Below are positions 33,854-47,700 of a stretch of DNA of 64,000 nt, piece by piece. Under the pieces are notes generated by a model, which worked only from the letters and a program-made list of their open reading frames with translations, had not been told where the DNA came from and did no database searches. Made by a program: the position numbers and the translations under genes. Source of the DNA: Bilabrum cf. latius (taxonomy: Eukaryota; Bigyra: Bicosoecida; Bigyra; Bicosoecida); NCBI GenBank assembly GCA_965178125.1, contig OZ237743.1, positions 186,001 to 250,000 of the forward strand. Direction: 5' to 3'. Every line of letters begins with the position of its first letter. Position 1 is the stretch's first letter.

Positions 33854-36010
33854 ATGGCCAGCAGCTACGAGGTGCGTCGAGTAGGGTGGAGTAGAGCAGA
33901 AAAATGGGGAAAGGCGGTCGGAGAAGGGTTCTCAGCACGACCGGGAGACCCTGCGAGATTTTACAACAAGTTGGTTGCGGAGGGCAGCGGCGACATGCAT
34001 CCAATTTTGCTTGCCGCAGTCTTCCGTGAAACAGCAGAATATGCTGGCACTGCCCGGGTGTTTCGGAGGTGGATACGTGTTGATCCGTTTGGATACGTGC
34101 CAATATCTGGAATCGGAGAGGTATCTACGCTGCACCGAGGCAAAGGCTTGGCCAAGTAGCTGCTGCAGGCGTGCATCCGTAGGGCAGCCTCGGATCCGCG
34201 ACGAACACCCCACGGGATACAAGCATTGTCAGTAACAAAACCAACTGCCCGAGCTCAGTTGCCCAGGCCCGGTGCCTTGGATGCCGGTATGGCCGCAGAG
34301 CCGGTCGCGAGCCTAGCGATGCTCAGTGCGGGCCCATCGGTGCACGCACTCTACGAAGCCTACGGGTGGCAGCGCGGATTCCCGCGAATGAGAGAAATCG
34401 TGCGTATGGAGGTGCCCATGGCCTCGTGCCGATGGGCCATCAAACCAACGCCCAAGCAGCGTGTGCGAGCTGCCGAAGCTACCTCTGCAAGACGAGAATC
34501 TGCACCGCCATATTCTCCGCCTGCACTGCCTGCCCACGTGTCCGTTGAGTTTAAGGACGGGCGGGGCACCCGGTATCGAATCCGACGAGCAGCTATTCGT
34601 TCCCATCTGGCAGAAGGGAGAGCTACACGACGAGCAGCAAGAAGTGCCACGGTGATGGCACCACTGCCTGCCCCTACTGCTGGCGGCAGCACTGACCTGA
34701 TCGCTCGAGATGCAACACCTGAGGCTGCGGCTGCAGGCCTAGGTCAGCCACCACCAGTGGCGCATGAGACTGCCGCCACGGCGGCTTCGCATGCATCAGA
34801 GGCTGCGCGTGCGCTTGGCATGAGGCCATCTTCAGGTCAGACCGCTTGCCAAACTGATGGAGCTGCTGGTCTGTTTACCCGCGATATTGGAAGCAGTGAT
34901 GGGGACACGTGCGGCCCACCGCAGTACTCCCATCCCAACGCTGCATTCAACAGGGCGCAATTGGACTGGCCGGGTGCGGATGATCTGAAGCAACTGATGG
35001 AGATACACGGCGAGTATGCTGCGGCATTGCGGCTCTCCGGCGTGGTATACCGCGACGAGCACTACTGGCAGTCCTTCTTGCGGTGGGCCCAGCCAGCAGG
35101 GTACTGGGTTGTGGAGGAAGCACCACCCAAAGTCGGTGCAGAATAGAAGCATACAGGTGCAGGAGGCAGCTCAGCTAGGAGCTCGGAAGCAAGCTCGCGC
35201 CGATAGCCAGCGACTCGCGGCCCCGACCAAAAGGCGCACGCTGAATCAGAGCGAAGCAACGCAAGTACAGAGTCAAAGTCTCACGATGAAGAGGCCGTCA
35301 CTGCAGAGCGCAAGGAGGAATCTTTACCGAGCATCCATCGCCCTGCCCCCAGGATCATTGCGTACATTGGCGTGAGACTAAAGCGGGGCGTGGTCCACGT
35401 GGCGGAGTACGGCTCGAGGGCCTCCCACGCTGACCGGGAGAGCGTATTCCGAGCCGTGCTGCAAGTAGCGCTAGCCAACGACCCGGAGTGCGCGTCTTTG
35501 GCTCTCGAGAAGGGCGGCGTACTGGAGGTGGAGGTCCCTACAGCAGTGGTAGATCCCATGGACACACGAGGCGCGAGGATCGCAGCAGTGACCGAGGCAG
35601 CGAGAGTGAGGGTTGGCTTGGGTCCTCACTCGCTGGGAAGTGCAGCTGCAGGCAATGGGAACAGCGCGGGTAGGGGAGGGAGCAATCCGAAGGGTGGGCC
35701 TCACACTGCAGTGGCAGCTGCGGCGGATGTTGGCAGGCGAATCGTATCGGACGGCAGCAGCTGGATGTACAGGCCCATGTGCCCGCAGGATGCGTACTAC
35801 GTTGCTCCAAAGTCCAGGAAGGGTGGTCCTGAGGCAGCAGCAAGACTGTCTCGTTCTGATGAAGCCGTTGGCGAACTGGGCGATAGTGCTGTGGCTACTT
35901 GCAAGCCAGTCGGCGAGTACGGCACTGGTGCTGCGGCCGACATCATTGACAAGCTACGGGAAGCCGTTGACGACGGCAGGCACGTTGTGTGGATGCCGGA
36001 TAGCTTCTGA
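33854..36010 (+). CDS. GNAT-family N-acetyltransferase with long C-terminal extension
   Basis: ATG at 33854 to TGA at 36008-36010, with TAGs at 34157, 35144 and 35204. Residues about 1-230 form a GNAT domain: ISGIGEVSTLHRGKGLAK-TAG-LLQACIRR is motif A with the acetyl-CoA-binding (R/Q)xxGxG/A signature (RGKGLA), and LYEAYGWQRGF is motif B. TAG occupies the residue after GLAK, where GLAKQLL is common in the family, so Gln fits well. The remaining 490 residues have a basic linker (about 34440-34680), an Ala-rich part and a second globular segment (YIGVRLKRGVVHVAEYGSRA) not recognised. It transfers an acetyl group from acetyl-CoA to an unknown amine. An in-frame TTG upstream (33830) was not used because an ATG follows directly before the conserved region. 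Confidence 0.8.
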
Positions 36011-36177
36011 AAGGCCAGGAGGAGCAATCGCGTGTTTGAACGCCCTTTATTCGAACCCATCCATTGTCGGTGATTCCGTGCGTCGAGCCACTCGGTAGCT
36101 GCGCGGCGAGACCCACCCGGCTCGCATTGCTCCATCACAGTTGGACGTGGTGTACCACCCTCACCTGCGCGTTCAAG

Positions 36178-38598
36178 TCATCTTCTCCACGGCTCGTCAT
36201 CACTGTCCCCCTCCCCACCCTCCCCTGCCCCGCTCGATGCCGAGTCTCCGCCGTCCTCCCTATTCGACTGGCGCCCCAACCTAGGCCCGGTCCCCGTGCC
36301 AGTGGCATCCTCGAGGCTGGCAGCGAGCCCGTCTGCACCTATGGTCCTGTACCCCAGTCCCCCCTGCCGACTGGCCTCCGACAGCTCTTGGTGGGCAGAG
36401 ATCACTCCCAGGATCTCATCCACCCCGAGCCTGTTGTCGTTGTCTCCGTCCATCAGTCGGAACGTGAACTCGAGCTCGTCGTGCCCTATCTCACGACCCA
36501 CCGCCGCGCGATACACTGCTGCGAACTGCTCCTTCGTCAGCTTTACCTGCTGCTGAGCTCGCATTAGATCCACGAGGCCGCTGGATCTTCTGGACAGGCC
36601 CAATCGCGAGGCAAAACGTGCCAACGGACCGCCGTCCAATCGGTCGGCTAGCCGCTGCAGCAGCGTTTGCTGTTCTTCCTGCCTCTTTTGCGCTTCTCTT
36701 GACGCGGTCGCATCGCCATCACCACCCGCTCCTTCGCTCGCTTGGGCACTCGCAGCAGAGGCAGCAGCCTGTCTAGCCTGCCCGCGTGACAGCTGCTGCA
36801 AGAACTCCATCACGCGAGCCGCATGCCTCCCGCCTGGACTAGTTGCCTGCGTGTACGCGGCCAGCGACCGGTACATGACCATGACCAGCAGCCCAGTGGC
36901 GCCTGCCACGCCCCAGAACACCATCGGTTGATCTTCCAGCCCACTCACCAGGTTCATCCCAAAGATTGACCCTGCGAAGGAACCGAGAGCGAACCCAGTC
37001 CCGAGGAAATTCACCCTGAGGTCCACCTCGATCAGGTGGTTTCGGTACTGATCCAGCTGCATGTTCACGAGCTCCTGCTTGCTCTCAATGGACCGCCTCA
37101 TCTTGGTCGCGTCCTGCTGCACGAGCTGCATAAGCTGGAAATACGCCTCTAGGAGGAGCTCTGCCTGGTCCACGTCCTGACGGGGCACCCTCCATGCCGG
37201 GCTGTCCTCCTGACGGGGCACCCTCCATGCCGGGCTGTCCTCCTGACGGGGCACCCTCCATGCCGGGCTGTCCTCCTGACGGGGCACCCTCCATGCCGGG
37301 CTGTCCTCCTGCTCGAGCGAGTGTGACGAGTGAGTGTGGGGCCTGGGGCGGGCTGTCACGGCCAGGGTTTCCTTCGGCTCTCGCGTAGGACTCGCCGGTG
37401 GGCTCGCTTCGACTGGATCAGGATGTTGCGAGCTGCTGGCACCTGCGCCTACACCTGCCCTGCGTTCAGAAGGCTGTGCCTACTGCTCAGTTGATGGCCC
37501 GGGAACAGCACGATCTGCCGGCTTCAACTGCGCCCCAGCTGTACTATCTACCCGAGCTTTCCGACTACCTTTTTCTATCCTTGTCTCTCTGTTGCTATCC
37601 CCGCGCCAGCTGCGTGTGCTACCCACCGTCACCGTGGCAGCACGAGCCTCACCACTTGCCCCTGCCCCTGCCTCTGCCCCTGCGCCTTGCCCAGCCTCCA
37701 GCCGTGCCTCGCGCTTGGAGGTCAGGCACAGCTCCCGGAGATCCCTCTCATTCTCCAGCACGTCCTGTAGACATCCCAGATAATTCGCAGAGGCGTCCTG
37801 AAAGTATCCCACCGTGGATTTAATTGGCTGCACCACATACAACATGTCCTCTGTCTCTGACAGGCGGCTCAGGGTGCTTTCTACTAAAGGCCCTGAAAAG
37901 TTTACTCTTTCTCTAAGTTTGTCATACTGCATCGCGAGTGCCACTTCCAAACCGAGCAGCTCAAACGGTGTGGGTTTCTGGTCGGCGTCGCCTTCAAGAT
38001 CGTCCGTCACTCGAACGTACTACGTGGCGGCGTGCGGCTATTTGGGGGCCTTGACAGAACCATCGTTTGTAACAGTTGAACCGCTAAATTGGCTATTTTG
38101 CTACTAGCCGTCCATGGACACACCCTCATTGCCCTGTTGATTGCTGTGTCGAAGAGCTCGCAGCACACTTGCCATGCGGTGAACCAGCGTCGCCGCGTTC
38201 CGTCCCGAGTGAGTATGCAAGGCAACTAGACGATCATGAGTCAGGACGCATCGAACAGTTGACAGGATAACCAAAACACACCGCGCTCTTGGCAATATTC
38301 TATACTGCATGGCACCTCGTGGAGCTGACAGCATCAATAAATCGCTTGCTTTCACACCAATACCCCTCAAATCACGCCATAGTACCTTGCCTGTAGATAT
38401 TTCACCCTCTGCTGTAATGGTTGTAGCTGATGATTCCAAGGAACGGAGGGCACCGCCCGCAACTGTGGCCATGCTCCTCAACTGCAATCGCGAACTTCTT
38501 GAAGAGGGCTGCCGATGCCGCATCAAGGGGAGCCTAGAACAGGCACGTCTCCCTGCCAGGACTAGCTTTGATGCACCAATGCGATAAAAACGACGCAT
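36178..38598 (-). CDS. MRS2: Mitochondrial MRS2/CorA-type Mg2+ channel with C-terminal EF-hand
   Basis: An uninterrupted minus frame from ATG 38598 to TGA 36178-36180 (806 aa) with five TAGs (38104, 38101, 38038, 38020, 37480). The N-terminus (MRRFYRIGASKLVLAGRRAC) is a typical presequence. KVLWRDLRGIGVKASDL and RILPRARCVLVIL are the MRS2 N-domain; PFELLGLEVALAMQYDKL and ENERDLRELCLTSKRE are the conserved helices; TM1 ends in the invariant GMN (FGMN, about residue 544), TM2 follows (FWGVAGATGLLVMVMY). Unusually, residue about 717 begins a canonical EF-hand loop (DGDNDNRLGVDE). Two TAGs adjoin CAA (TAG TAG CAA), giving QQQ. A 33-bp coding repeat lies between the N- and C-terminal halves. It would conduct Mg2+ into the matrix. 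Confidence 0.9.
37176..37307. repeat. 33-bp repeat, four copies, inside MRS2-like gene
   Basis: Four near-perfect copies of a 33-bp unit (CCTGACGGGGCACCCTCCAT...), each encoding RQEDSPAWRVP on the minus strand, just before the helix leading to TM1. In-frame, so copy number may vary without disrupting the protein. Confidence 0.9.
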
Positions 38599-38774
38599 AT
38601 GGAGCTTCGTGCAGTGCTGAAAAATGCAACCGGAACCTCACTCCGAGTCTGGCCGCCCGGCCGCCAGCGTGATGACGATGGCACGGCCGCAGCCGCGACC
38701 TTGTGGCACTTGACTGGTACTGCTGGACCAACTCGAACGTAACGTAGACAATAAACTAACAATAACGGCCAAAG

Positions 38775-41700
38775 TCAACCATCGGCCAGGTTCAGCTCCA
38801 CGACTGCCCCCTCGTCCCTCTCCGCCCCTCGAATGTCTGCCTCCAGCAGCATCAGCCGGTGGGGGTCCACAACCCTTGGTCGGAGCATCTCTGCTGCCTA
38901 CCGCTTGTTCTGAGCAAACGCAATATGAGCCACCAGTGATCGGGCGTGGGCCACAAGAAACCAAAGAGCACCGTCAGCACGCGCTGCCTCCGCGGCTGCC
39001 TCGGCTGCTGCGGCTGCAGCAGCCGCCTTGGCGTGCTTGCCTCCCTTCCGCTTCTTGCCTCCAATCACCCCTCTGAGGGCCTTCTGCGTGATTCCAGCCC
39101 CCCTGGGAGTGGTGCCCCCACTTCGCCTTCCGCCTACCCCACGGGCTCGGATGGCATCTGCAGCGGATGGGCCAGCCGCTCCCGCACCGCCGACCCGCTG
39201 ATCATCCAGGGCTCGGGTGGCTGCGATTCCAGCGTGCCCAGTTCCCGAGCCATCTTGCACACCGGCAGCACCCGGCCCCTCGAGCACCGCCTTGATAAGG
39301 TTCAGCTTGTCGATGTCAGTGGCCTGGACCGACAGCTCAGCCACAACCTGGTCCACCAGCACCTGCGATGAGGCCTCCCTGGGCTGCTTCCACAGCACTT
39401 GCACCATGGCAATCCCTTCATCTGGCCAACGAAAGGCGGGCAGGGCAAGCATCTAAGGCGCAAACCCGACTCCATCCATGCTGCAAGCCAGCACCTGCTC
39501 ATCCGTATGGGGCGCATCGAGAAGCAGAAAGGACCGGAAGGCACTAGCCCTGTGCGCTGCCCCAGCAAAGAGCTCCTCGCTCTAGAACAAATCGCTGTCA
39601 CTCCCACGCCCGCCGGAAGGCACATTCGCTGTGGCTCCTCGCGCCCCATCCACAGGCACGTACACGGGACCGCTCCTCGCCCGCCCCTCCCTCTGCCGCA
39701 GCACCTCGGCCTCCTTGTCCTGCGGCTAGAGAACAACGGCCTCGCCTCCAGGAGCAAGATCGTACGCTCGAGCCAGGGGAAATCCATCGGCGTCGTGAAG
39801 GGGACGGGCGTCTTGCTCCTGGTCTGCGTCACCGCCCTTGGACCGACTCTCCACATCTAGTAAATCAAAGCCCTCGTCTGCCTGGCGGGGCGAAATGCCC
39901 CCCTTGCTACCGTTTCCGCTGAACACTGATACTGCCTCCCCCAACGCGGGCGGTGGCTTGGCCAGCTCGATCCTCCTCACCGCGTCCTCGGCCTCAGCCT
40001 GCACCTCACCGTGCTGTTCTTGCTCGGGCTGGTCGAGCGTGGCCTCAAACGTGTAGGTCAATCGGGCCAGTCGGGCCTGCGTCCCGCTGTCCGCGTACAT
40101 GCGTCGCTTCTCGCGCTCCACGGCAGAAATGCACTGGCTCGATGCGACCGCGCAAGCGCACATGGCAGGCAGCAGCGCCGTTTCTAGACCCGCCCGCCAC
40201 AGCCAGGCCAGCTCAGGCCGTAATCGCACCGGCGGGTCCGGCTTTAGTGCTTCCACGGCTGCCTGCGCCTCCTTCAAATCTCTTTGCCTCACGACGGGGC
40301 GAGGGGACCCCCTCTGCCCTCGCGCCACGACTCTACGGCTGGGACTCTTGAACGCGTTGGCTGCGCGTGCTGCGACTGTTTGCTGCTCTGTGGGGGGCTG
40401 CGGGGACAGCAAGCCCATGCTCGCGGGAGAGTCTCGGCCTTTCGCTGCGTTTTTTGGTTCGTCTGCAATCCGAAGCAGAGCGCCAGGTTTCGGCCCGGCG
40501 GCTCTTGGGGTTGCCTTGGCTATAGCTTTGGCGGGTGCTGGCGGGGCCGTGGGTGCCTTTGAGGTCTTTGGTGGCTACGCAGCCGGTGCCTCTGGCGACT
40601 TGCGACTCGAAGGCCGTGGAGGTGCTGGAGGGCGTGGCGACCCAGAGACTGACCTCGGCTGCGCGGATGGCCGTCTGGGCCTGCTGGGTGGCCTCGGTTT
40701 CGGACGAGTCTGCTTCGGAGATGCGAGTGCGTTGTTGCTGCCTGCCCCCGACGGAGGTTTCTCGGTGGGATCGTTGATGCCGCCGAGCAGCTTGGATAGC
40801 GTCTTGCCATCTCTCCCCTTGCTGAAATTGAAACTCTGCCGCTTCGCACGGGTGGTCGCTGTCCTCGCACCGCTTACAAAGGTGTGAATGCCAGCGCCAG
40901 CCATGCTGTGCCTCTTATTCAAAGCTTGGGAGGGCATGCTGGGGCGCCTGCTCCGGTGCCCGCTGCCACCCGGTGCCTTGGAGCGTGGCTTGTCATCGAC
41001 GTGCACTGCTGATCCATCACTGCCCTACAGCAGAGACCTGCGCCGCTCTGCTCCACTGCCAGCGATCGACGATCTCCTCCTCTTTCCGGTCTTCCGCTGC
41101 GGCATGCCGCGCGCTTTCATCTAGTCCGTGTCCCTCTCTCGACCATCGATGTGCGCGTCACCGTGCAATCCAGAGCTACCAGGCGCATCGTCAGTTGCGA
41201 GGGATGCCCCCTCCAGTGCCATAGAGTCTGCCTCAACTTGCGGCCCGCTGCCAGCTGCGAGCAGACCAGTCGCACCAGTGAACTCTGCTTCAAGCTGACT
41301 GTTCGAAGATGAATCCGGCCCCCTTGTACCGGTCTTCATGGACTGCAGCCTCGCGTCGAGCGCATCCTCGACTTCTGCCGCCTGATCAAGCCGCTGCATT
41401 ACCCTAGAGGCACGGCGCTGCCGGTGCGCGTGCTTCCTTGCGTGAGTCGACTGAGACCCTGGTTCTGCGCTGGATGGTGCTCCTGATCCGCCCCCGTGCT
41501 TTGATTTGTGCGACTCGTGCGCCTGCTTCGCGATGGAAGGCCTGCGCTGGCGTGTAGATGCTTTGGAATCCGGCTGCTCGGCGTGACTTTCTTTGCCGTC
41601 GCGCTACCGTGCGCGGCTGCTGGCACGGGTCGTGTGAGGCTGCTTTCCGCTGAACTGCTACGAGCTTGTTGGTTTTGATGCATCGTTGCCTGACCCAAAC

Positions 41701-44700
41701 GTGTACGTCTTAGCCCCCACGGCAGCGCTGGCGCCGGTGCTGAGGGGCAGTACCATCTGCGGCACGACCGACTGTTGCCTAGGCCTGGCAGACAGCACTG
41801 CCCGGCTGGACAGACCGAGCACATTCATCAACTTCTAGACGCGGTCGACTCGCTGCTACCTTCTCTTTTGTTCTCCAGAGTTGGTTGCGGCCCCGCTGCC
41901 TGCCTTGCGTTTCTTGTTCCCCTTGCCCTTCCTCCGGTTCCCGCTGCTAGATGGTGCGATCGAGGCATGTCTTGAGGCAGAACCAGGGCCATTGTTGTCG
42001 CTGCCACTCTGCACGCCGTTATCACAATTGGGCCCATCATCCGACCACACCCCACTCTGTCCCGCCGCAGACAGTAGCGCCCTTGCCCGAAGAACCTCGG
42101 CAAAGCACCGCTCCACGGGATTGCTCAGGTCAAGCACGTAGCTTGTCTGCCGCAGGTGCTTGAGGTCATGCACCGGTCGCAACACCGAGTGCAGCAGAGT
42201 CAGCCGGCCCTCTCTGGGCAGCACCGCGTCGAGATCTACGGTAGGGTCAGGGAGGGGGGGCATGCTTGGCTCCTGGATCCCCTCTTGCCCTACGATTGAT
42301 CCGGCCCCTGGATCCCTGGCACTACGTACAGAGCCTCTCGAGCTTGCTTGAGCCCGACTAGACCGTTTGTTGTTGGTCGCAGACATGCCAACTGACCTCC
42401 TGGTACCCTTTTGTCTCGCCGACAGCGCCTCGCGCTGAGCCATCGTTGACCCTGCCGCCAGGAGCGCAGACTCATGAGCCTCGATCTGCTCCATCCGGTC
42501 GTGGAAGCGGACCAGCGCCTCTTGGTGGTGCTTCTCGGCCGCTTTCTCCATGGCAAGCCTCACCCTAGCGTTCAGGTCAAGCGGCTGCGGCACGGCGTCC
42601 CACTTGCGCTCGGTGTGACGAGCGCACCAGAGGAAATCGCCGGGCCGCAGCGCCGCCTGCCTCACGAAGAGCAGAGCAAGTGCCCGGCTCGACTCGTGGG
42701 CGAGGTTGACCACCAGCGCTTGCGTCGTGATGTGCATGGTTTTACGCACCAGCACGTCCATCCTCAGCATTCCGTGCCTCGGCACATTCCATTGCGTGTG
42801 CGCGCCGGCAGCTCCCGAGCCCACCGGGCCATCTCGCCCAGAATGCGCTGCTTTTCCGCGTCGTCTCTTCCTGTCACTGACAGCCCCGCCAGCCTGCTGC
42901 CCCCCAGCGGCCTCAAGCCGGGCTGCTGCTCGGACCCTCTGCATTCCCAATGCACGGCGCAAGCCCGCTCTGGCTCTGTTTGCTGCCGATCCTCCCCCTG
43001 CTCCTCCGGATCCATCAGAACCGTGAGTCAGAAACACGGCCAGCTCAGCGTCGGTGGCCTTGCCAGACCCGGCGGCAGTTGCCTCATGAACGCTGTCAAG
43101 TTCATCGTCGTCAGATCCCGAGCTGGCGAGGTCCAGTCCTACCGTCGGCTTGGCGAACGGGTTCAGTGCGTCGGCCATACTCTAGTCGCCTGGCTATGCA
43201 GACTGGCCTAGCCGTGCTGCTCGCGCTAACGCGCTCTACTGCTTGGATCGCTTGGGAGAATGCGAAGCAGCCGCCTGTACTCGCCCGATCGCCTGCCTCG
43301 CCTTGGCAGCCCCGTCCTGACCCATTCTCCAATCGCTCAGAGACAGTGCCTTGCCGTTATACACGGGTGCGCGCACCTCGTCTCCTTTCGACTCGCCACC
43401 AGCACCCAGCCGAGCGGCCGCAGTCCGTCGCAGAAGAACGTTGGCATGTCTCCAATCCGCGGGATCGCTCAGATCCAGGTGGTACTACCGCTAGTACTGC
43501 AGCCCCGCAAGTGTGTGCAAGTCGAGCTTCAGCACGCCCTCACTTATCCCCAGGTCGTGCACGAAGTCGAGGTTGTGCACGACCTCCTCGAATCCAAGCG
43601 GCTCCCCGTCTAGAGAGTCCTCTGCGATCCAGTCCCCGCAGGAGACAGACCGCCACGCCATGGCCGCGGCGAGATACCTCGAGACTGGCTGTGACATGTC
43701 CAGCGCAAAGTGAACGATGGGCCTATCACGGCTGCGAGACTCCTTCAAGGCCCGCGCAGCAGCTTCCTTCACGGCTTGCTCCTCTGCCTCCCTTCGTTCC
43801 GCTTCTGCCTTTGCCGCTTCCATTTCCTTCTCAGTGGGCGGCTTCGGTTTGTTTTCTTGTACCGTCTCCCGAAGCGCACGGATGATAACGTCCGCCTTCC
43901 TCTTCTCCTCCGCTTCCTTGCGCTTCTAGGCGAGCTCTGCGTCGATCCTCACTTTGGCCTCCTGCTCGCTCTGAATCCTACGCTTCACGCCCCGCATCAT
44001 CGCTCTAGACGCGAGAATGGCCCGCCGTAGGAGAGCCCACGGCTTGCGACGGTCCCGCTCGGCCAGCGCGTCCTCTTTCTGCTTCTTCTCCGCCTCTTTC
44101 CTAGCGGCCTCTGCTTCTTGTGCCAGCCTCCTCTCTTCTTTGTCAAGCAGCGCCTGCTTGCTCACAAAGCGAAACTAGAGCCTACCTCGGTCCGGGAGCC
44201 GCCACCGCCCCGAGCACACGAGGGAGAGCTGCAGCGATTTGCCATCGAGCCGTATCTTTCTCCACAGCCCGCCCGCCTTGACGGCTCTGCAGAGAAGCAG
44301 GGCAGCAACAGCGTGATCTCTGAACACCTCCAACTGCAGGTCGTATGGCCCATCAGGCACATCTGCATCGAAGGCATGCGACATTCCCGGGCCAAAGAAG
44401 AGCGTCCCCAGCTGCACGCCGCCTGCACCGTCCCCTTCGTCCTCGCTGCCGTCGTCACCGCGACGCTCACTGCCTGCACTCTTGCCCCTGCCCCTGCCCC
44501 TGCTCCCACTCCTGCTGCTGGCCCTGCCGCCGCTCCCGGTCCGACTTCCCTTCGATCGGCTGGAGAACGGCCGATTGCCGCGACCCTCTCTCTGTCCTCG
44601 CCCTTCTCCCGCCCGCCCGAGCCGTTGAGGTCTCTGCATCGATCGCGAGTCGCCCAGAGCACGCGGATCTCCGGACAGCTGCCTCGGTGACGGCGGCCGG

Positions 44701-47700
44701 ATAGGAGACACAACCGAAGCTCCCGCTCTTCGCCTGGATGGCGAAGCACTCCTGCCCCTATCTTTCGACGATGGTAGGTTTGACCGGGCTGCAGCGGCTG
44801 CTGCCGCCAGGTCATGTCCCCCTGCTACCACACCACGTGTGCTCGAGGCGCCTAGTCTCTCGACTCGCATCATGTCCTGCAGCTCCTTTTTGGTGACTCT
44901 CTTCCCGTTGTGGAACACAGTCTGAGCATTGCTAGCGCCGTGTGTTTTCTTTCTCTTCCTAGCCGCCTGTCGCTGGGCTTGTCTCGCTGCCTCCTGCAGG
45001 ACGAGGGGCACCGCGTTGGGCTCCTCAGTGGCGACCCTGTGCCGAGCGCCGGGGGCCTCGCGCCGCGGCTCTAGTCGTGTTCTCGCGCGGCTGTAGGACT
45101 TGCCGCTTGATTTTCTTGGTGACGATGAGGCTGCAGCAGGAGATGGGGATCGCCTGGGAGGAGGGGAAGCGGTTCGTACTGCTTGCCTGTCGGGCGATGG
45201 GGTACCTCGCTGCGGACTTCTTCGTGCGCCTGTAGAGAGCTTCTTGCCGTCTGTCTCGCTGCCTGCGCCTGCCTGAGCACCACTGACGCTATCCGTTGGT
45301 GTTGGTTTTCCTTTCTTTGGTTTCCTCTTCGATTCCACGAGAAAGACCAGCTGATCCCCGCTGGCATCGTTCGATCCACTCCGGCCCATCGAGCCCGCGC
45401 CCCTGCCCGCCGGCACGATGGGCAGCGTGTTTCCCAACCCCATTCTCTGCCTGTGAGCAGTCGTGTCGCTGGTTTGCGCCAGCGACGGAATCGCCTCGAA
45501 GCTCCGGCGCCTGCCGGTGAACACGCCGTCTGACTGTGGGCGCAAGGCGGGGACAGCCAAGCCGGTGCTGTCGCCTCTCGGTGCCAAGCCTGCGTTAGGG
45601 TACGGTCGAGGCGGTGGCGTGGCTTCTTTCTGCCACGGGGTGCGCTTTTGTGTTTTCCCGCGCCCTTTGTCTGGCTTCGTGCTTCGGGGGCCGCGCCCTG
45701 GTGCGCCCTCCCCCGGGCCTGACTGCTGCATCGCGTGCCTGGCAGCGTCGGCCTGATCGGCGTCGCGTTTCCGGGAAATGTCCTGGCCCACCAGCTGCAA
45801 GACGCCAGACTGCACCGCCGCCAGCGTGGCGCTGCTGATGAACCCAACTGAACGTTCGGCGTGATCCGTCCCCTTGACCTCCCGCAAGGAGTACTCGCGC
45901 ACGGTCTTGGTTGTCTTGATCGCATTTAGGATTGAAGTGGCTGCGGGCCCGGTGAGTTTGTTGTAGTCCAGGTTAAGCCTCCTGAGGGTCGTGTTGAACC
46001 GCAGAGAATCCGCGATCACAAGTCCGGCCGCGTCGTTGATGGCGCATCGAGAGGCGACGAGGGTCCTCAGCGTGAAGTTGAAGCACAGCGCCTCGCCGAG
46101 CGCCAGCCCTCCTTCCTCACCCAAAGGGGTCCACGACACGTCCAAAAACCGCAGGCTGCCGCTGTCCTGCAGCCCTCTGCAGAGCACTCGCGCCCCCAGC
46201 CACTCACAGCTGTTCCACGAGACGTCCAAAGCCGTGAGTGAGGTGCTCATGGGGAGCGCGAGTCCGATGGAGCTGAACACGCGGTTGCCCAGCCCATTGC
46301 GACGAAGCGACATGGAGTTTAGACCCTGTCCCGGGGCGCGCACGGAAGACCTACGACGATCGCGGCGCGCCCTTGCAGCCTTCTAAATTGTCTCCTGCAG
46401 CCGCACCCTCTTGGTTGCGTCTCGCCTCGAGCTGTTCGTCACACCCGGGGACACTCCGTCCGCCTAGGATCGAGTAGGCGTGCCTCCATCGGACAAACCT
46501 TGGGGCCCGGCCGATGCCTCGAGCTGCTCTCTGGCTCTGTCCCTGGGAGTGCGGTAGGACGACATGTCGGGGCCGGTGAGTGTGGGCCGGGCAGCGTGCA
46601 GGTGTGCCATGCCCCGGCGGGCCCTCGAAGCAGAGCCTGCTGCTCTGGGTCCCCACTCCGAGGCCATCTCTCGCACCTGTCGGCTACTGCGAGAAAACAT
46701 TTGCTTGGACATCATCGTCGGCCGCAGCAACGGAGAGGCAGCCTGGCCATGCGGCGCAAACGCTGCCTCCGTGGATGCCCTTCGCCCTACCATGGCTGCT
46801 GCCGCCGTGCGAGAGTTTGCACTGCCTTGCTACTGCTTCTGCTACTTTGCGCGCTGCAGTAGCTCGGGCGGAGGCTTCAGTGAGCGTGGTGCCGTGCTGG
46901 ACTCCAGTCCACCCCCTGTTGCTCCAAATGGACGGTGTGCCACGGCATGCTATGGGCTGCCAGAGACGGGGCTTGCGGGGTTGCGTTCAGCGCCATCGCT
47001 TGGGTAGGCTGGGTGTGGCATGGGGACCAAGCCCTACTGCACCATGGATGGCCGCCTCTAGTTCCGGTCTGATGCATCCGCCGCAATGTCTTTCGGCAGG
47101 CCGATCACTGCTCTGGCGACGGCCTCCCCAAGCCTGGATGTGTCCTGCAGCCTGCAGTCGGACAGGTCGATCTGCCGCACGGAGGGGTTGTGCAGGCAGG
47201 CTGCAAGCAGACCGATGGCCGCGCTGTTGCCAAGCGGATTCTACCGCATGACTAGGTTCACGAGCGTGGTGTTGTGCTGCAGAGAGGCCGCCACAAGAGC
47301 ACCCCCCTTCGGACCGAGCGAGTTGTCTGTAAGGTCCATGGTTTTCAGCGGGGCGCCGTTCGCCAGCGCAGCGGCGAGGGCTCTAGCCCCGTGATCCCCG
47401 AGCCCGAGATGAGGCACGTGCAGGTGCTGATTCTGCAACCCTTCCATCACGCCCCGCAGGCCGTACGTGAAATCGGCCATGGCCTGCGAGAGGAACGCCT
47501 CTGCTCCGCTCGGATCCCTCGCGTGGGCTGCACCAGCCTCGTGTGCCATCGCCACTGACACTCTTCTGCGGTGCGGAGACATGGCATTACCGAGGCCGTG
47601 CATCGTCGTGCTGCCATCCTCCTCGTCAAGCAAGAAGCTGTCGGCATCGGCAGAGGTTCTGCCTCCTGTGGAGTGGGCTGCACCAGAGTCGCTGCCGGTG

